Positions 1 through 11,924 of a stretch of 64,000 nucleotides of DNA are shown here, piece after piece (positions within the stretch are counted from its first letter, which is position 1; the number at the start of each line of letters is the position of its first letter). Both the position numbers and the translations under genes were made by a program. Source of the DNA: Megamerina dolium (Eukaryota; Arthropoda; Insecta; Diptera; Megamerinidae); contig OY978525.1 in the NCBI GenBank assembly GCA_963854835.1, positions 118,976,120 through 119,040,119 on the forward strand, in the 5' to 3' direction. Below the pieces are notes generated by a model. It searched no databases. It saw nothing but the letters and a program-made list of their open reading frames with translations, and was not told the DNA's origin.

Positions 1-1435
1 TAGACATTCCTCGAATATATAAAATTAAAACTGCTTCTTATTCAGAATTAACTTTGTGGTTGAATGCGATACTAAAAAAGGATATTTTATTATAAATACC
101 ACACTTTAATTATGATAATTCAGATATTTTTATTTTTATTTATTCTTTTAATTTCACATCCTTTTCTCCTTTATTCATAGTTCAGTTTCAGTTCGTGTGT
201 TGTGTGTTGTTTTTTTTTTTTGCAACCTTCCTGTTGGTTAATAAATTGTAAATAAAATTTCAATGAAACTGCAAATAATTCTGATTCTTTTTTTGGGATA
301 TTTTTTGTTGTTGTTTATTTTTCAAAAGATGCTCAAAGGTAGAAGCCATCAAACAAATTAACAGATGATGATGAGAACCACAATAAAAACATATTTATAA
401 AGCAAAAGTCAAAGAAACAAAATCATATGAAAAAAGTTCAGTTTTTTATGATATTTTTTTCAACTTATTCAGCTTTGACTGGGTACACATCTACTATATG
501 CATTCATAGTTCTCATACAAAAATAGAAGAAAAATAAATATAAAAAAGATATCGTTAAGAAGTAAAGAACTAAGCACAAAGAGCACAAATATTAAAAATG
601 CAAGTATTATTTTTATCACATGCTGAAATGTGCTTGCTAAGAAGAAATGTTAATTTTTAGTCCCCAACTACCAACAAGTGTTAATATGTATTAATATTAC
701 TTACTTACTATGTAATTTTATATGGCAACACTAGTCATCAACAATATATGTATGTATGTACACATGTGTATATATACATATGTATATACACATATGTATA
801 TACGATAGGATAATACTACAAATGATATTCTAGTATTTTGTATACTATGTTTGCGCGTAGTTATTTATAGTAAAATATAATATATTGGTAGAGTTAAACT
901 TAACTACCTACACATAGACATTACATACGTATATATATGAGTACAGGTATGAATTTGTAAAAGTATGTATATATGAAATATTAAGTATTATTATTATTAC
1001 CTTACTGATTAAGAGTTGCCAAGCATCTTATATTCATGCACAAAGAAGCGCACATTTTTTTTTTTTTTTTTAATAACACTATAAAATATGATATTGTACT
1101 AATTAGATTGAAGCATCAATGCCTATGTATGTATATATATATATGGTAGTTGCTGATGTTGAGTTGATGATAGGAAGTTACTTAAATTGAGTTGGCTATA
1201 TTTAAACTGAGCAAACGATGATAAAAATGATGATGATAATGATGATAATAATGACGACGTCAACGATCAAGTGCAAAAATAAAAAAGAAAAGAAGAGAAA
1301 AGAATTCAATTCAATTTGGTTTAAAAATAACTTTTCAATTTGAGAAGGATATGAAGTGGAAGCGTAGTTATTAATTATAATAAAGTTAATTTTATATATT
1401 TTTGCTTTCATTTGCAAGGTTTTTTTTTTCTTTTT
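1..1435. other. AT-rich non-coding stretch
   Basis: No gene is recognisable here. The stretch is AT-rich with poly-A and poly-T tracts. Around 745-805 there is a run of alternating purine-pyrimidine sequence rich in ACATATGTA-type palindromes. Around 1215-1265 there is a GAT-type microsatellite. The short open frame on the minus strand at 1202-1417 is a low-complexity product of the GAT repeat and is not credible as a gene. Confidence 0.6.
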
Positions 1436-2180
1436 ATTGCATAGCTTAGTTTAGATTGTCATAACTTCTTGGCGGAATATGCAATTTGTGAGCTTTTTTT
1501 TTTAGTTTTTAATTAAAGGGACTATTTGATTTTCCAATGTTCTATACTAAGCAAGTTTCTACAAAAAAAAAATTAAGAAAATTATTTTTTTTATTTTTAG
1601 AAAATTTTTTTTTTTTTTTATTTTTATTTTTTAATTTTTTCTTTTTTTTTATTGCTTAGTTTAGGTTGTTATAACTTTTTGTAAGAGTAACATTTAACTA
1701 CGATTTGATATCTGTTTTGTATAATTTGTACTTTTTCGTTTGAAAATATAAATACATTTGTTAGATGTGAATTTTGTGAGCTTTTTTTTTTATTAAAATG
1801 ACTATTTGATTTTCCAATGTTCTAAGCTAAGCAAGTTTCTACAAAAAAAATTCAGAAAATTATTTTTTTAATTTAAAAAAAAATTTAATTTTTTTTTTTA
1901 TTTTTTTTTTTTTATTTTATGATATTTTTTTTTTTTTTTTTGCTGCTTAGTTTAGGTTGTCATATCATTTTGTCGGAATAACATTTAACTACGATTTGAT
2001 ATTTCTACTGTACAATTTGTGCTTTTTCGTGTAATAAAATTACACTTATCAGATATGAAATTTCTGAGCTTTCTTTTTTTAATTAAAGGGACTATTTGGT
2101 TTTCTAATGTTCTAATCTAAGCAAATTTCTACAAAAAAAAAAATTATTTAAAGTCAGAAAAGCATTATAAAGTTTTTTTT
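1436..2180. repeat. AT-rich tandem array, three imperfect units
   Basis: Three diverged units follow each other. Each has a block starting GCTTAGTTTAG (1444, 1654 and 1945), then a block containing ACTATTTG with TTTTC and AATGTTCTA (1521, 1801 and 2091), then AGCAA and TTTCTACAAAAAAA. Units two and three share a block around CATTTAACTACGATTTGATAT that the first unit lacks, so unit one is internally deleted. Long T tracts separate the blocks. No open frame runs through the array. It is probably a local satellite-like expansion. Confidence 0.75.
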
Positions 2181-3640
2181 TTTTTTTTGTTATTTGATTA
2201 TAATGATTACAATAAAATGTACATAAATTTTGAATTGAATTAATTCTGTCATCAAACTATATTTTACAATGTACATTTGGTATCAACAAAAGTAGACGAA
2301 AGGATAGCAACATTTGTATTAAATTGTTGCAGATGCGTCTTAAATTTAAACACGCAGTCATACACATACTTGCACTACATATATGCATAGCAGCATATGT
2401 ATTGCATATTTAATTTTATGATCCTACAAATATGTAGATAATTTTCATGAAATCTCTTTTGACTACATGCAACTATCTTGCGTTTCGAAATACGTAGTAC
2501 GTATTATATGTACGAGTATTTTTATGTGCGTGTTTGCACTATTGTGGCATTTGGCATTAAGATGACAACAACAACAACAACAACATAAAGAGGAAAATAT
2601 GCTCATTACTATTGCTATTTTTAGACATCATCATAATGCAATATCAACAACTGCTAATAAGTAGTACCAACTATTAATATCTCTTTTACAGCTGATACAA
2701 TATGTATATGCAACATTATCAACAGCAACATATCGACAATTGAGTATATACAAAAGTATGTAACTTTGTTTATATACATATGTATGTATAGAGAGGTACC
2801 ATACTGCTACATATCTTCATATTATAAGTGGGCAATAAAAAAGTTTAGATACTCATATGGCTTAAATACGAATAAACATACAAATGCAAACATATTTAGT
2901 TATTATGAATTTTCAAAATTAAATTAATTAGCATATACCCATGTAGAGGGTGATTATCGAGTCATAAAACTTTTAATAGAGATAAACTGCAAAGTCAGCT
3001 GTTAATTGTAAAAATTATGCTACCATTTTCATTTATTATCAAATTTGCAATTTCATAATCATGATTAGAATCAATTCTTTTCAATTATGCAAATTTACTG
3101 TAAAAGTCAAGTTCAATTCGTCAATTGCTTAGAAACTAGCATTTATTTTAAAATATCGATCCAAACAATATGTGAATCCAAGAAGTTTTGGTTGCTGCAG
3201 CAGATGTGTTGTTCCAACAGGTTGGCGTAAAAGCCCTTGCAAATCGCAAATCCTTCGATTTGTTAAAAACGAAGTTTATTGAGTAGATTACATCACGATT
3301 TAAGACTTTTCAATATTTTCCAACATTGTGTGATTTAATACAGCTGGAATATCTTTTGTGCGATAAGTTAACCAACCAGCAATAATTAGCCGTCTAGAAG
3401 CCAACATTGAACTAGTTATGACAAAAGTAATGAGACGAGTGCGATCGAAGAAATTGTGAAAAATTTTATTGACAGATTTCATTCGAAGTGAAATTATGCC
3501 CATAAACATACTTAAGCAAAACTTAAGAAAAACTTAGAAGCTATCGGTATCAAAAATTTGAATAAAAAAAAAATATACACAGATAGGGATTAATTCTAAT
3601 ATAACTGCATGTATGTAGTAAATTCATACATACATATTTG
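2181..3640. other. AT-rich non-coding stretch
   Basis: No recognisable gene or mobile element. There is a CAA microsatellite near 2565-2583. The part at 3170-3540 has slightly more balanced base composition and could be an old unrecognised repeat, but no domain can be read from it in any frame. Confidence 0.5.
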
Positions 3641-4590
3641 GCATCTTCTTCTTCTCCTTATGTGGCCATAATAACCGATGAACGATTTAGGCCGAACATA
3701 TAATGCGGCGCCAGTCTTCTCTGCTCTTCCGTTGCTGGCGCCAATTGGATATTCCAAGCGCCAATGGAGGTTTGTTCTTCCTCTTCTTCTGCATCCACCA
3801 GCGGGTGCGGAATTAAATACCCTCTTCTTCCATTCGCTCGACATGACCTAGCCAGCGGTGCCGCTGGATTTTGATTCGCCTGACTATGTCAATGTCAGCC
3901 TACAGCTCATACAGCACATTCTTGTACCTTATTCGATACTCGCCATCAACGCAAATAGGTCCGAAGATCCTGCGGAGAACTTTTCTCTCGAAAACTTCGA
4001 TGGAAATTGTCCAGGCTTCTGCGCCATATGTTAGGACAGGAATAATGAGGGACTTTTAGAGTGTAATTTTCTATCTTCGATAGAGTACTCGACTACTCAA
4101 TTGCTTACTCAGCCCAAAATAACACCTGTTAGCAAGAGTTATTCTATGCATGATCTCCAGGCTGACGTGATTACAATTATTGATGCTGGTTCCAAGATAG
4201 ACGAAGTCCTTCACCACCTCGAAAGTGTAATTGCCAACGGTGACGTGTTGTCCACGACGCCGGGATTCTTTGTTTGTAGACACTAGGTACTTCGTCTTGC
4301 CCTCGTTTCGTGGACTTTCGTTCCAATTCAGAAAATGCTGCACTGACTGCTCGCGAGTTGCTACCGATTATGTCAATATCGTCGACATACTCCAGCAGCA
4401 TTACACTTTTGTTGAAGATATGTCGTAAATCTCGTATAATTTTCTCCTTAATAAGGTTGAAGAAGTCACACGATAACGAATCACCTTGTCTGAAACCTCG
4501 TTCGGTATTAAACGGAGGGGAGAGGTCCTTCCTAACGAGAGTTAAGCAATGTCATTCTACAAAATCGAATGAGTTTTGCATCAGCAGCTC
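3641..4590 (-). pseudogene. 5'-truncated non-LTR retrotransposon reverse transcriptase fragment
   Basis: Read on the minus strand, this is the C-terminal part of a LINE reverse transcriptase of the same family as the large open frame at 47269-49317. From 4590 downwards it matches the sequence just before the GFRQGD block. It then gives YVDDIDIIG where the intact copy has YADDIDIIG, then [27 protein letters not shown] and NRCYFGL, and finally the GRTNL-type Arg-rich C terminus. The 3' end has the shared TTATGGCCACATAAG sequence followed by a GAA-type simple repeat. A deletion of about 17 bp after the active-site block (near 4320) shifts the frame, and further stops occur, so it is dead. The 5' truncation is typical of incomplete target-primed reverse transcription. 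Confidence 0.85.
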
Positions 4591-6364
4591 TCTTCTGGTA
4601 TTTTTGTGTGTACTAGATTTTCACATAATTAGAAGATACCAATCTTTTTCAGCTTCATTATCCTTCGATGTTAAATGAAGCAATTGTGATAAGACTTTTT
4701 CCAAGCTTTTGCACAGAGTTCTTTCAGAATTCGTTCAGAGTTCCTTCTTTCGTGACAAAACTTAATACACCTTTGTCTTGTTATGGACTTGCATTAGCTG
4801 TAATTAGAATTGTGAATCTCATGCACTGATGATTAATAAACTAACCACTGTGTCAGATTGAATATCTAACTACTCTGGATGTATGCCACATAAGGGTAAA
4901 TAAATAAATATATAATTACGCATATATGATATTTGCATATGTACATTTGTTGATATTGTAATAAATTTACACAAACTCATTGTCATATACATTATACAAA
5001 TATTATTATTACTGCTCTTATTATTCAAATCAAATCATTATCAGCATTATTAACTTTGTTGCAAAGTACATACATCATCATCATGATCATCATTACCGTC
5101 ATTATGAGTAGTGAATGAAAAACCGCAATAATATTATTTGTATGAATTTCAGTATTTTCAAAATAGCAACAATAATATAAACAACAACTTCTGATAATTT
5201 CGCCCTTATGAAACCTTAAAATTGTACAATAAATACCATCATGAAGGCAAAAAGTCATCATCAGTCAGTGTTTCTTCGTATTCATTAATGCAACAGTGCA
5301 TAATAGCATACACATACATACTCAGTTGTAATAGCTACTTAATATATATATATATATTAAGTATACAAAAGACATTAATAAACCTGATCTCTGTGTCTGC
5401 AAGTGCGGTTGATGGTTGGTTGACTAACTTGACTGGGTTGAGTTGATAAATATATATTCATAGTAGTAAGTACATATCTATTTAATACATATACATATAT
5501 ATATTCATGAACTTTAGTAGTCACTCATATGCATATGCGTATTTTATGCAATAAATATAGTACTACATTATATGGGTATCTTCATTAAAATGCTTAAAAT
5601 GCATTGTACTATGTCGCATGATGATAATTTTATGGTGCACATATTTTATTCTATACAAATATAGCTACATATTGCTGCACAAGTATTTATGAATGCATAT
5701 GCTGCAAAAATTATAGAGGTTGTTGCTTGTTGCTTGTTGCTCTACAACTGTCTACAGCTGACAATCATCACTTTGGTTACACATGTCTATCCACGAATAT
5801 ACATATGTTAAGGTTAGGCGTTAAATTTGCCAAATGTCAACACGATGAATATGTTTATATCTCACTTAATGGCTTTATATGATATATACATACATATATA
5901 AATATCTATTATACTCAGTTTTAGTTACCAACATCACATAGGCTTCTTCATTAATGTGCTCTACTTCATGCAGAAAACAGATAGCAAAAAAAAAAAAAAA
6001 ATTATAATAAAAATTGTTTTACAAATAAGAAGAAGTCATTACAAACATTTAATGTACGTACAGCTGCATATAGCTACAAATATATACAAGAGAGCCAAGG
6101 TTATAAGTATTAACTGTAATTTTGTATTAAATACCAAGGGTATATGTAGTTGTATACACATAAATATTTGTTACAATTAATTTTTCTTTTTTTTTTTTTT
6201 GTACACAGAAATTGCAAATAAACAAATATGGCACTTACGTAACGTAAGGTTTACATATTCACTTCATACCACAAAAGAATGTGTAGTGAGATACTCCTTA
6301 TGTAGAGGAACGCATGAATGTATGGATCAGCAATATTAAATGGATATTCATAAATTTTATTAAC
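4591..6364. other. AT-rich non-coding stretch
   Basis: No gene recognised. Contents are AT-rich sequence, small trinucleotide repeats (CAT/GAT near 5070-5100), alternating TA/CA tracts and poly-A near 5987-6001. The small open frames are low-complexity. Confidence 0.55.
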
Positions 6365-7310
6365 AATTTTTAATATTAGTTAAATTTTTTACTAAATCAT
6401 TGAAAATTTTTTTTTTTTTATGTCAAAAAATCAATCACTATAAAATTTCAAAATTCTTGCAATTGATGGGAATTTCCAAAAAAGAATTGTTTTTGTTTAA
6501 ATACTTCAAAAAGCGATGAAATTTATTTGAAATATATGGGAAATACCATCCCCATTTGTTCTCTCATAATATTTTGAAATTCTTGGAATTGAAAAACTGA
6601 AAAATGTTTGATGTCATAAAATCGGTCAGTATAAAATTTCAAAATTCTTGCAGTTTCCCAAATTGCAGTTCTCAAAAAATTATTAGAATTTTTAATATTT
6701 AAATACTTTAAAAAGAGATGTTATTTATTTGTGAGACACATGGGAAATACCATCTGCATTTGTTCTCTCATAATATTTTGAAATTCTTGGAATTGAAAAA
6801 CTGAAAAATTGTTGATGTCATAAAATCGATCAGTGTAAAATTTCAAAATTCTTGCAGTTTCCCAAATTGCAGTTCTCAAAAAATTTTTAAAATTTTTTAT
6901 ATTTAAATACTTTAAAAAGAGATGTTATTTATTTGGGATATATTAAATACCATCCCCATTTGTTCTCTGATAATATTTTGAAATTCTTGGAATTGAAAAA
7001 CTGAAAAATTGTTTGATGTCATAAAATCGATCAGTATAAAATTTAAAAATTCTTGCAGTTTCCCAAATTGCAGTTCTCAAAAAATTTTTAAAATTTTTTA
7101 TATTTAAATACTTTAAAAAGAGATGTTATTTATTTGGGATATATTAAATACCATCCCCATTTGTTCTCTTATAATATTTTGAAATTCTTGGAATTGAATC
7201 ATTGAAAATTTTTTTTTTTGATGTCATAAAATCGATCAGTATAAAATTTCCAAATTCTTGATGTCATAAAAAAAGTATATAAACTTCTAATTTTTAAATA
7301 CTTCAAAAAG
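6365..7310. repeat. AT-rich tandem array, period about 200 bp
   Basis: Between four and five units of about 200 bp lie head to tail. A GATGTCATAAAATCG-type block recurs at 6610, 6814, 7015 and 7220, with a more diverged start near 6418. Each unit also carries CAAAATTCTTGCAGTTTCCC, an AAAGAGATGTTATTTATTTG block, a CCATCCCCATTTGTTCTCT block and TTTTGAAATTCTTGGAATTG. The two middle units are nearly identical and the outer ones are more diverged, as expected for an array homogenised by unequal exchange. No coding potential. Confidence 0.88.
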
Positions 7311-7559
7311 TGATGTTACTTATTTGAGATATATATATGGAATACCATCCACTTTTGTCCTCTCATAATATTCTTGGAACCTATTCAAACCGGTACACTT
7401 ATTGGCTCTATGCTTGAGAAATTCAAGAACCGAATGTACCCAAAATGAAAATTCAACCATTAAAAAGTGAAAAATCATATAGTTCATTTTGAAGACCAAG
7501 GCCATTTATCAGTAACGATTCATCATTCAATGAGTTCTGTAGTTACTGAAGATCTAATG
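7311..7559. other. Tail of the array and unassigned sequence
   Basis: Decaying array sequence followed by unassigned AT-rich sequence. No supported feature. Confidence 0.4.
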
Positions 7560-7710
7560 AGTGTTGTTGGTGAGGTAAAACTTCCCCTATCAAGTTCGTT
7601 CAAGTTAGACCGAGTTGCAAGTGCAAAATTTTCTCGACTATATCTCATGTATGTAGTTATACTCTGGTTGACATTGACCATAGTCCAAACGACCATAAGG
7701 GAGCTCAAGT
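7560..7710 (-). pseudogene. Degenerate mariner-like N-terminal fragment (weak)
   Basis: The stretch 7611-7700 matches 8552-8660 at nucleotide level in the same orientation. Shared blocks are CGAGTTGCAAGTG, an ATTTTCTCG block, and a block ending in GAC or AAC, ATTGAC or ATCGAT, CATAGT. On the minus strand it encodes a TMVNVNQS-like string equivalent to TMIDVSQS in the better-preserved fragment at 8433-8700. I infer a second, more decayed copy of the same mariner DNA-binding region. It is internally deleted and too damaged to stand alone. Confidence 0.45.
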
Positions 7711-8091
7711 TTCACATTATTAAATTTAAAGACGAAGCTTGTGTTTGTTCTTTTTATGCAATAGTGTAAGACAATTACCTTCCTATTAAAAGGATTTGCC
7801 ACACTAAAATCATCGAATTGTCAACAGTACTTATTTGAATTATAAAGTATACTTGATTTCTTAATAGAATTTCGTAGAAGACAATATCCTTCCAACCAGT
7901 CCAGATGAAGAACTACTTCTGATGGATATGACAATGCTTTAACCCACATAATGTTGTCTTACATCCATTCATTTTTCATTTCCAGCAAGGCAAACTACAA
8001 TCAAAATCACTCTTAAGAACATATCACCTAAATAGATTTGAGGATTGTATGAAGCTTAAGTTAAGAACTTAACTTAAGAATCATTACATGA
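7711..8091. other. Unassigned sequence between TE fragments
   Basis: No recognisable domain. It may be further decayed transposon sequence belonging to its neighbours. The short open frames here do not resemble a known family. Confidence 0.35.
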
Positions 8092-8421
8092 ATTCTGACA
8101 GGACATTGTAGGCTGAACTATCATCTGACAAAATTGGAAATTTACTCTAGCGAAATTTCTAGGTTTTTGCTGGGAGGTGGATGAAACTTCGAAACATGTG
8201 CTGGAGATGTGCCCCGCACTAATGCACAAACGAAAGAAACACTTAGGTCAACATCTACTAGCTGATGGAGCAATCAGACTCGAGAATATAGGCGCAATAC
8301 TACATTTCATAGAAGATGTTGGACTCAAAGAAATACTTTGAACCAAAATGAAGGGGGCACGATAGATCTTTTAGGTTGCGGTGCTACATCCTCCATTAAC
8401 AATAATCATAATAAAGCAAAC
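8092..8421 (+). pseudogene. LINE 3' end: zinc-knuckle-like C terminus of ORF2 and 3' UTR
   Basis: The plus strand reads ILTGHCRLNYHLTKLEIYSS, then after a one-base frameshift in a T run CWEVDETSKHVLEMCPAL and HKRKKHLGQHLL, ending in GLKEIL and a stop near 8340. This Cys/His-rich ending (CxxC-like, ETxxHVLxxCPAL) is the typical C terminus of ORF2 in jockey/R1/I/Loa-type LINEs. The following sequence, GGGCACGATAGATC and GGTTGCGGTGC and then an AAT-rich simple tail, matches the usual 3' UTR layout of such elements. Only the last few hundred bases of an element are present, so it is 5'-truncated and inactive. The fragment at 24575-25375 belongs to a related family. Confidence 0.78.
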
Positions 8422-8432
8422 TGTTTCGAAAA

Positions 8433-8700
8433 TTACTTTATCTCTTCACAAAGGAACAGTGATTGACGCATACTGACACTGTTAACTATGTTAATACGAA
8501 AATTGTTTGAATCATGTGAAATCCAAATTTGAAATTTATTGACCAAAAGAACGAGTTGCAAGTGATTTAATATATTATGTTGGTTTTTCTGAATTTTCTC
8601 GGCTCTATTGCAAATAGTTTTACTCTGACTAACATCGATCATAGTTCTTAAAATGTCGTCGTCCTCCAAACTGAGGTCATTAACTTTCGATGGCTCAAAA
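8433..8700 (-). pseudogene. Mariner-like transposase N-terminal (helix-turn-helix) fragment
   Basis: The minus strand gives an open stretch of about 85 residues. It contains LEDDDILRTMIDVSQSKTI, then AEKIQKNQHNILNHLQ, then LVNKFQIWISH. This follows the order of the second helix-turn-helix of mariner transposases: an acidic D-D-L start, the TI..AEKL and S..T...HL helices, then a K/R-hydrophobic-WVPHEL-like segment. The frame stops near 8433, just beyond the 3' end of the LINE tail that points towards it, so the transposase is truncated. No catalytic triad is present. The family assignment is from motif order only. Confidence 0.6.
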
Positions 8701-10333
8701 AAAAAAAAGAAAATACTAAACAACGTGGCGCCTTGAAAACATATGTTTTATAAAGTTGCCACTTTTCACTAAAGTAATTTTTTTTCAATCTACTGCCGTC
8801 ATCTATATGTCAGGTCGGGTAGTTCTGGGACCTCGTTCTCTCGTATATATAGGTATAAATATACTATCATAGTACTGCAACTAGTCGAATATAATAATAA
8901 AGCTTTATATCACATAATAAAGTGTGAAAATTCTTTCAAACGCTTGAGTAAATCTTTTTATTGACACATTACGTACTTAGATTTGTGTCTTTTGTTGTTG
9001 TTGTTGTTGTCTCTCTCTCTCTCTCTTTTTGTATATCATAAATTTATGACAATTCATATAAAAAGTTTATGCCACTTCAACGTTATCGTTGTCGGCATCA
9101 CCATCATCATCATCATCATCATCAACTTCAACAAATGTGCTTCTTCTTCTTTTTAGTATTAATTTTTTTTTTCTTCATCCTTTTCTATTCTATAGTGCAA
9201 TTTTTCTTTTATTATTATTAATTTATACTTCCTCTATATGTTTTCTTTAGTTTGTTACTTTTGCTTTTTTCAATATGAACTAGTACACTACTATTGCTAC
9301 TAAATGTATTACTTTTTTTTTTTTTTGTACACTAAACACAAACTTAGGTACATACGTACACTACATATAAGCTTACACTATAGGCTATTCTTCTGTTCGT
9401 ACTTTAATGAAGTTAATTTGAAATTGTTGTTGCATCTTGTGGTTGATTATGTGGCTCTGCTGCTGCTGCTGTTGATGCCATCGCTTTAATTGTGGTTGGT
9501 GTTTGGTATTGTTGTTGTTTTTGTTGTCATTTTTCTTGATTAAGTTTCATGTACTTCAATTAAAGTCGACATTTGCGCATAATTAAAACAACAACAACAA
9601 ATTGTGGTGGTACATACACACTTACACATACATACAAAGTGTACAGTACATACGAGTAGTTCTTCAGAATGTTTGCGTATGTACGCAGTAAGTACTCGCA
9701 CACTACATGCTTTTTAGCAGTTTTTCTATTCTATACTTAAACTACTTCTTCTTCTTCTTCTTCTTCTTCTTCAGCTTCTTCCTCTTCTTCACTGTTTCAT
9801 ACATACTCGTATAGTATTAGATTACCTTTTCGTAAACGTAGACTCAAGTACAATGGTATGATATGGTATAATAAAGAGTAAACGTACCATAAGTTTAGTT
9901 AGGCATATACTCGTATATGTAGGTATTATTAAGTATTAATAGTTGCTGTATTGATACTTGTATGTATGGTAGCAGTTCATAGTGTTTATATCTCGTTAAA
10001 AAATTAATAAATTAAAATTTTTAGTGCTCAATTAAATAGAGATATATTTGTATATTATTTGTCATAATTTATAATCAACTATTTTATTGAAACAAATATC
10101 TAAAATATTATATTATATTGCATGACATATATTTATGTGAACAAAATCATAAAAATACTTGTGTGAGATTAATTAATTATTATGCCATGTTGGGCATATT
10201 TATTCTATGTAAATGTTGAAAATTTTACAAGCAAATGTTTGTGTTTCCATTAATTTCAATACAAATCATATTTTCTAGTAAAACCATCAGAACTTTAGTT
10301 GAATTTCCAAATAATCTCATTAAATTGTATTTC
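8701..10333. other. AT-rich non-coding stretch rich in microsatellites
   Basis: No gene recognised. It contains GTT repeats near 8993-9010 followed directly by CT repeats (9011-9026), CAT repeats (9099-9123), CTG repeats (9458-9475) and a TTC tract (about 9744-9772). The CT run resembles a GAGA-type site, but such runs are common in fly DNA and I infer no function. Confidence 0.55.
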
Positions 10334-11924
10334 AAAAATCTCCTTACAGTCGGCTGGGGCCGACCAAACTATACCCTGCATATGTAGATTTGTATATAAA
10401 AAGTTTACTCGAATATCCAACTTTTCTTTTATTTCCACTTTTCGAGAAACAATTTTTGCATATACTACTAATTTACACCCGAAATATGGTTGACTTTGAC
10501 GAAGTAAAAGGATTTTAAGATAATTCCGAGGCTTAGTATGGGAGCTATATAAAAAGTGGGCGTGGCTTACCACTTTCTAGTAAATCCAATTAATTTTTCA
10601 ATGTCAATCCACACCTTAAATTTGGTGTCCTACGTTGAATAGTTTCTAAGTTATGGTGGTTAACATTTTTGTTTAATTTCCTCAACTTTGTATGGGAGCC
10701 CCAATAAGAAGTGGGCGTGGTACGCAGATTTTTCGCCAGATTATTTCCGACTACGATATTAATTTAAGTGTCAATTATGGTTATTGTAGACATAAGATTG
10801 CCTAAGTTACAGCTGTTTCAATTTAAAATTTGTATGGGGGCTACGATAAACACTAGGCGTGGTGCGCCCATTTTCTGTGAGTCTAGTTGCTCGTACAATA
10901 CTAATCCATACCCTAAGTCTCGTTGTCCTAGGCTAAATGGTTTGTAAGCTATGGAGCTTAAAATTTTAGTTTAATTCACTCGACTTTGTATGGGAGACCC
11001 ATGAAGGAGTGGGCGTGGCACAATGATTTTCTGCCAGATTTTTGCCGACTACGATATTTATTTAAGTGTCAATTATGGTTATTCTAGACAGAAGATTGCC
11101 GAAGTTACAGCTGTTTCAATTTAAAATTTGTATGGGGGCTACGATAAATACTGGGCGTGGTGCGCCCATTTTCTGTGAGCCTAGTTGCTCGTACAATACT
11201 AATTCACACCTTAAATCTCGTTATTCTACGCTGAATAGTTTGCAAGTTATAACCGGTAACATTTTTTTTAATTTCCGCAACTTTGTATGGGAGACCCAAA
11301 AAGGAGTGGGCGTGGCACATTGATTTTCTGCCATATTATTTCTGACTGCCGTGTTAATCTAAGTGTCAATTATGGTTATCCTAGACAGAAGATTGTAGAA
11401 GTTACAGCAGTTTCAATTTAAAAGAAGTACAAACACTTTGTATGGGAGCTACGCTAGAAAGTAGGCGTGGCTCATCCACTTTTGGCGAGGTTATATAGTA
11501 GTATAATATAACTCTATGTGCAATATATTGTTGTCCCAAGTGGTATATTATGTGAGTCAGAGCAAGTTAAAGATTTTGAAAATTTCGAGGTTAGTCGCTT
11601 TGAATGCTTGGTGTGGGCGTGGTTATTGACCGATCATGCCCAATATCAATCCCCTCCGTACCCTTCGATCATAGATTACTTATGCCAAATTTCATCGAAA
11701 TAGCTCAATATTTACTCAAGTTATCGTGCGAACCAGCCAGGTGACAGACAGACGGACGGACGGACGGACGGACGGACGGACGGACATCGTTAAATCGAAA
11801 ATTTAATCGACGCTGATCACGAATATATATCCATGTCTATATCTCCGGAGATTCCTTCAAGTGGACACAAACATCTGACCGAAATGAATATACCATGCAT
11901 ATTGCATTATGCAGGGTATAAAAA
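10334..11924 (+). mobile_element. Dispersed non-autonomous repeat element, copy 1 (three internal units)
   Basis: This and 61531-63480 are two closely similar copies of one element in the same orientation. Shared sequence starts at AAAAATCTCCTTACAG. Next comes a small hairpin (GTCGGC, TGGG, GCCGAC at about 10350-10365), then TATACCCTGCAT at 10370, which is exactly inverted as ATGCAGGGTATA at 11909-11920. Inside are tandem units of about 298 bp, marked by GTGTCAATTATGG at 10768, 11066 and 11363. Each has GTATGGGAG or GTATGGGGG blocks and GGGCGTGG boxes. Near the right end is a run of eight GGAC units (11754-11785). There is no convincing protein, and small open frames inside the units repeat with them. 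It looks like a non-autonomous DNA transposon family. Superfamily unknown. Confidence 0.82.
11754..11785. repeat. (GGAC)n microsatellite inside the dispersed element
   Basis: Eight perfect GGAC units follow CAGGTGACAGACAGAC. The sister element has twenty units at the equivalent place. Confidence 0.95.

Noticed and set aside
9011..9026. CT run as a GAGA-factor regulatory site
   Set aside because: Simple CT runs are common in this DNA and there is no nearby gene or promoter to support a regulatory role.
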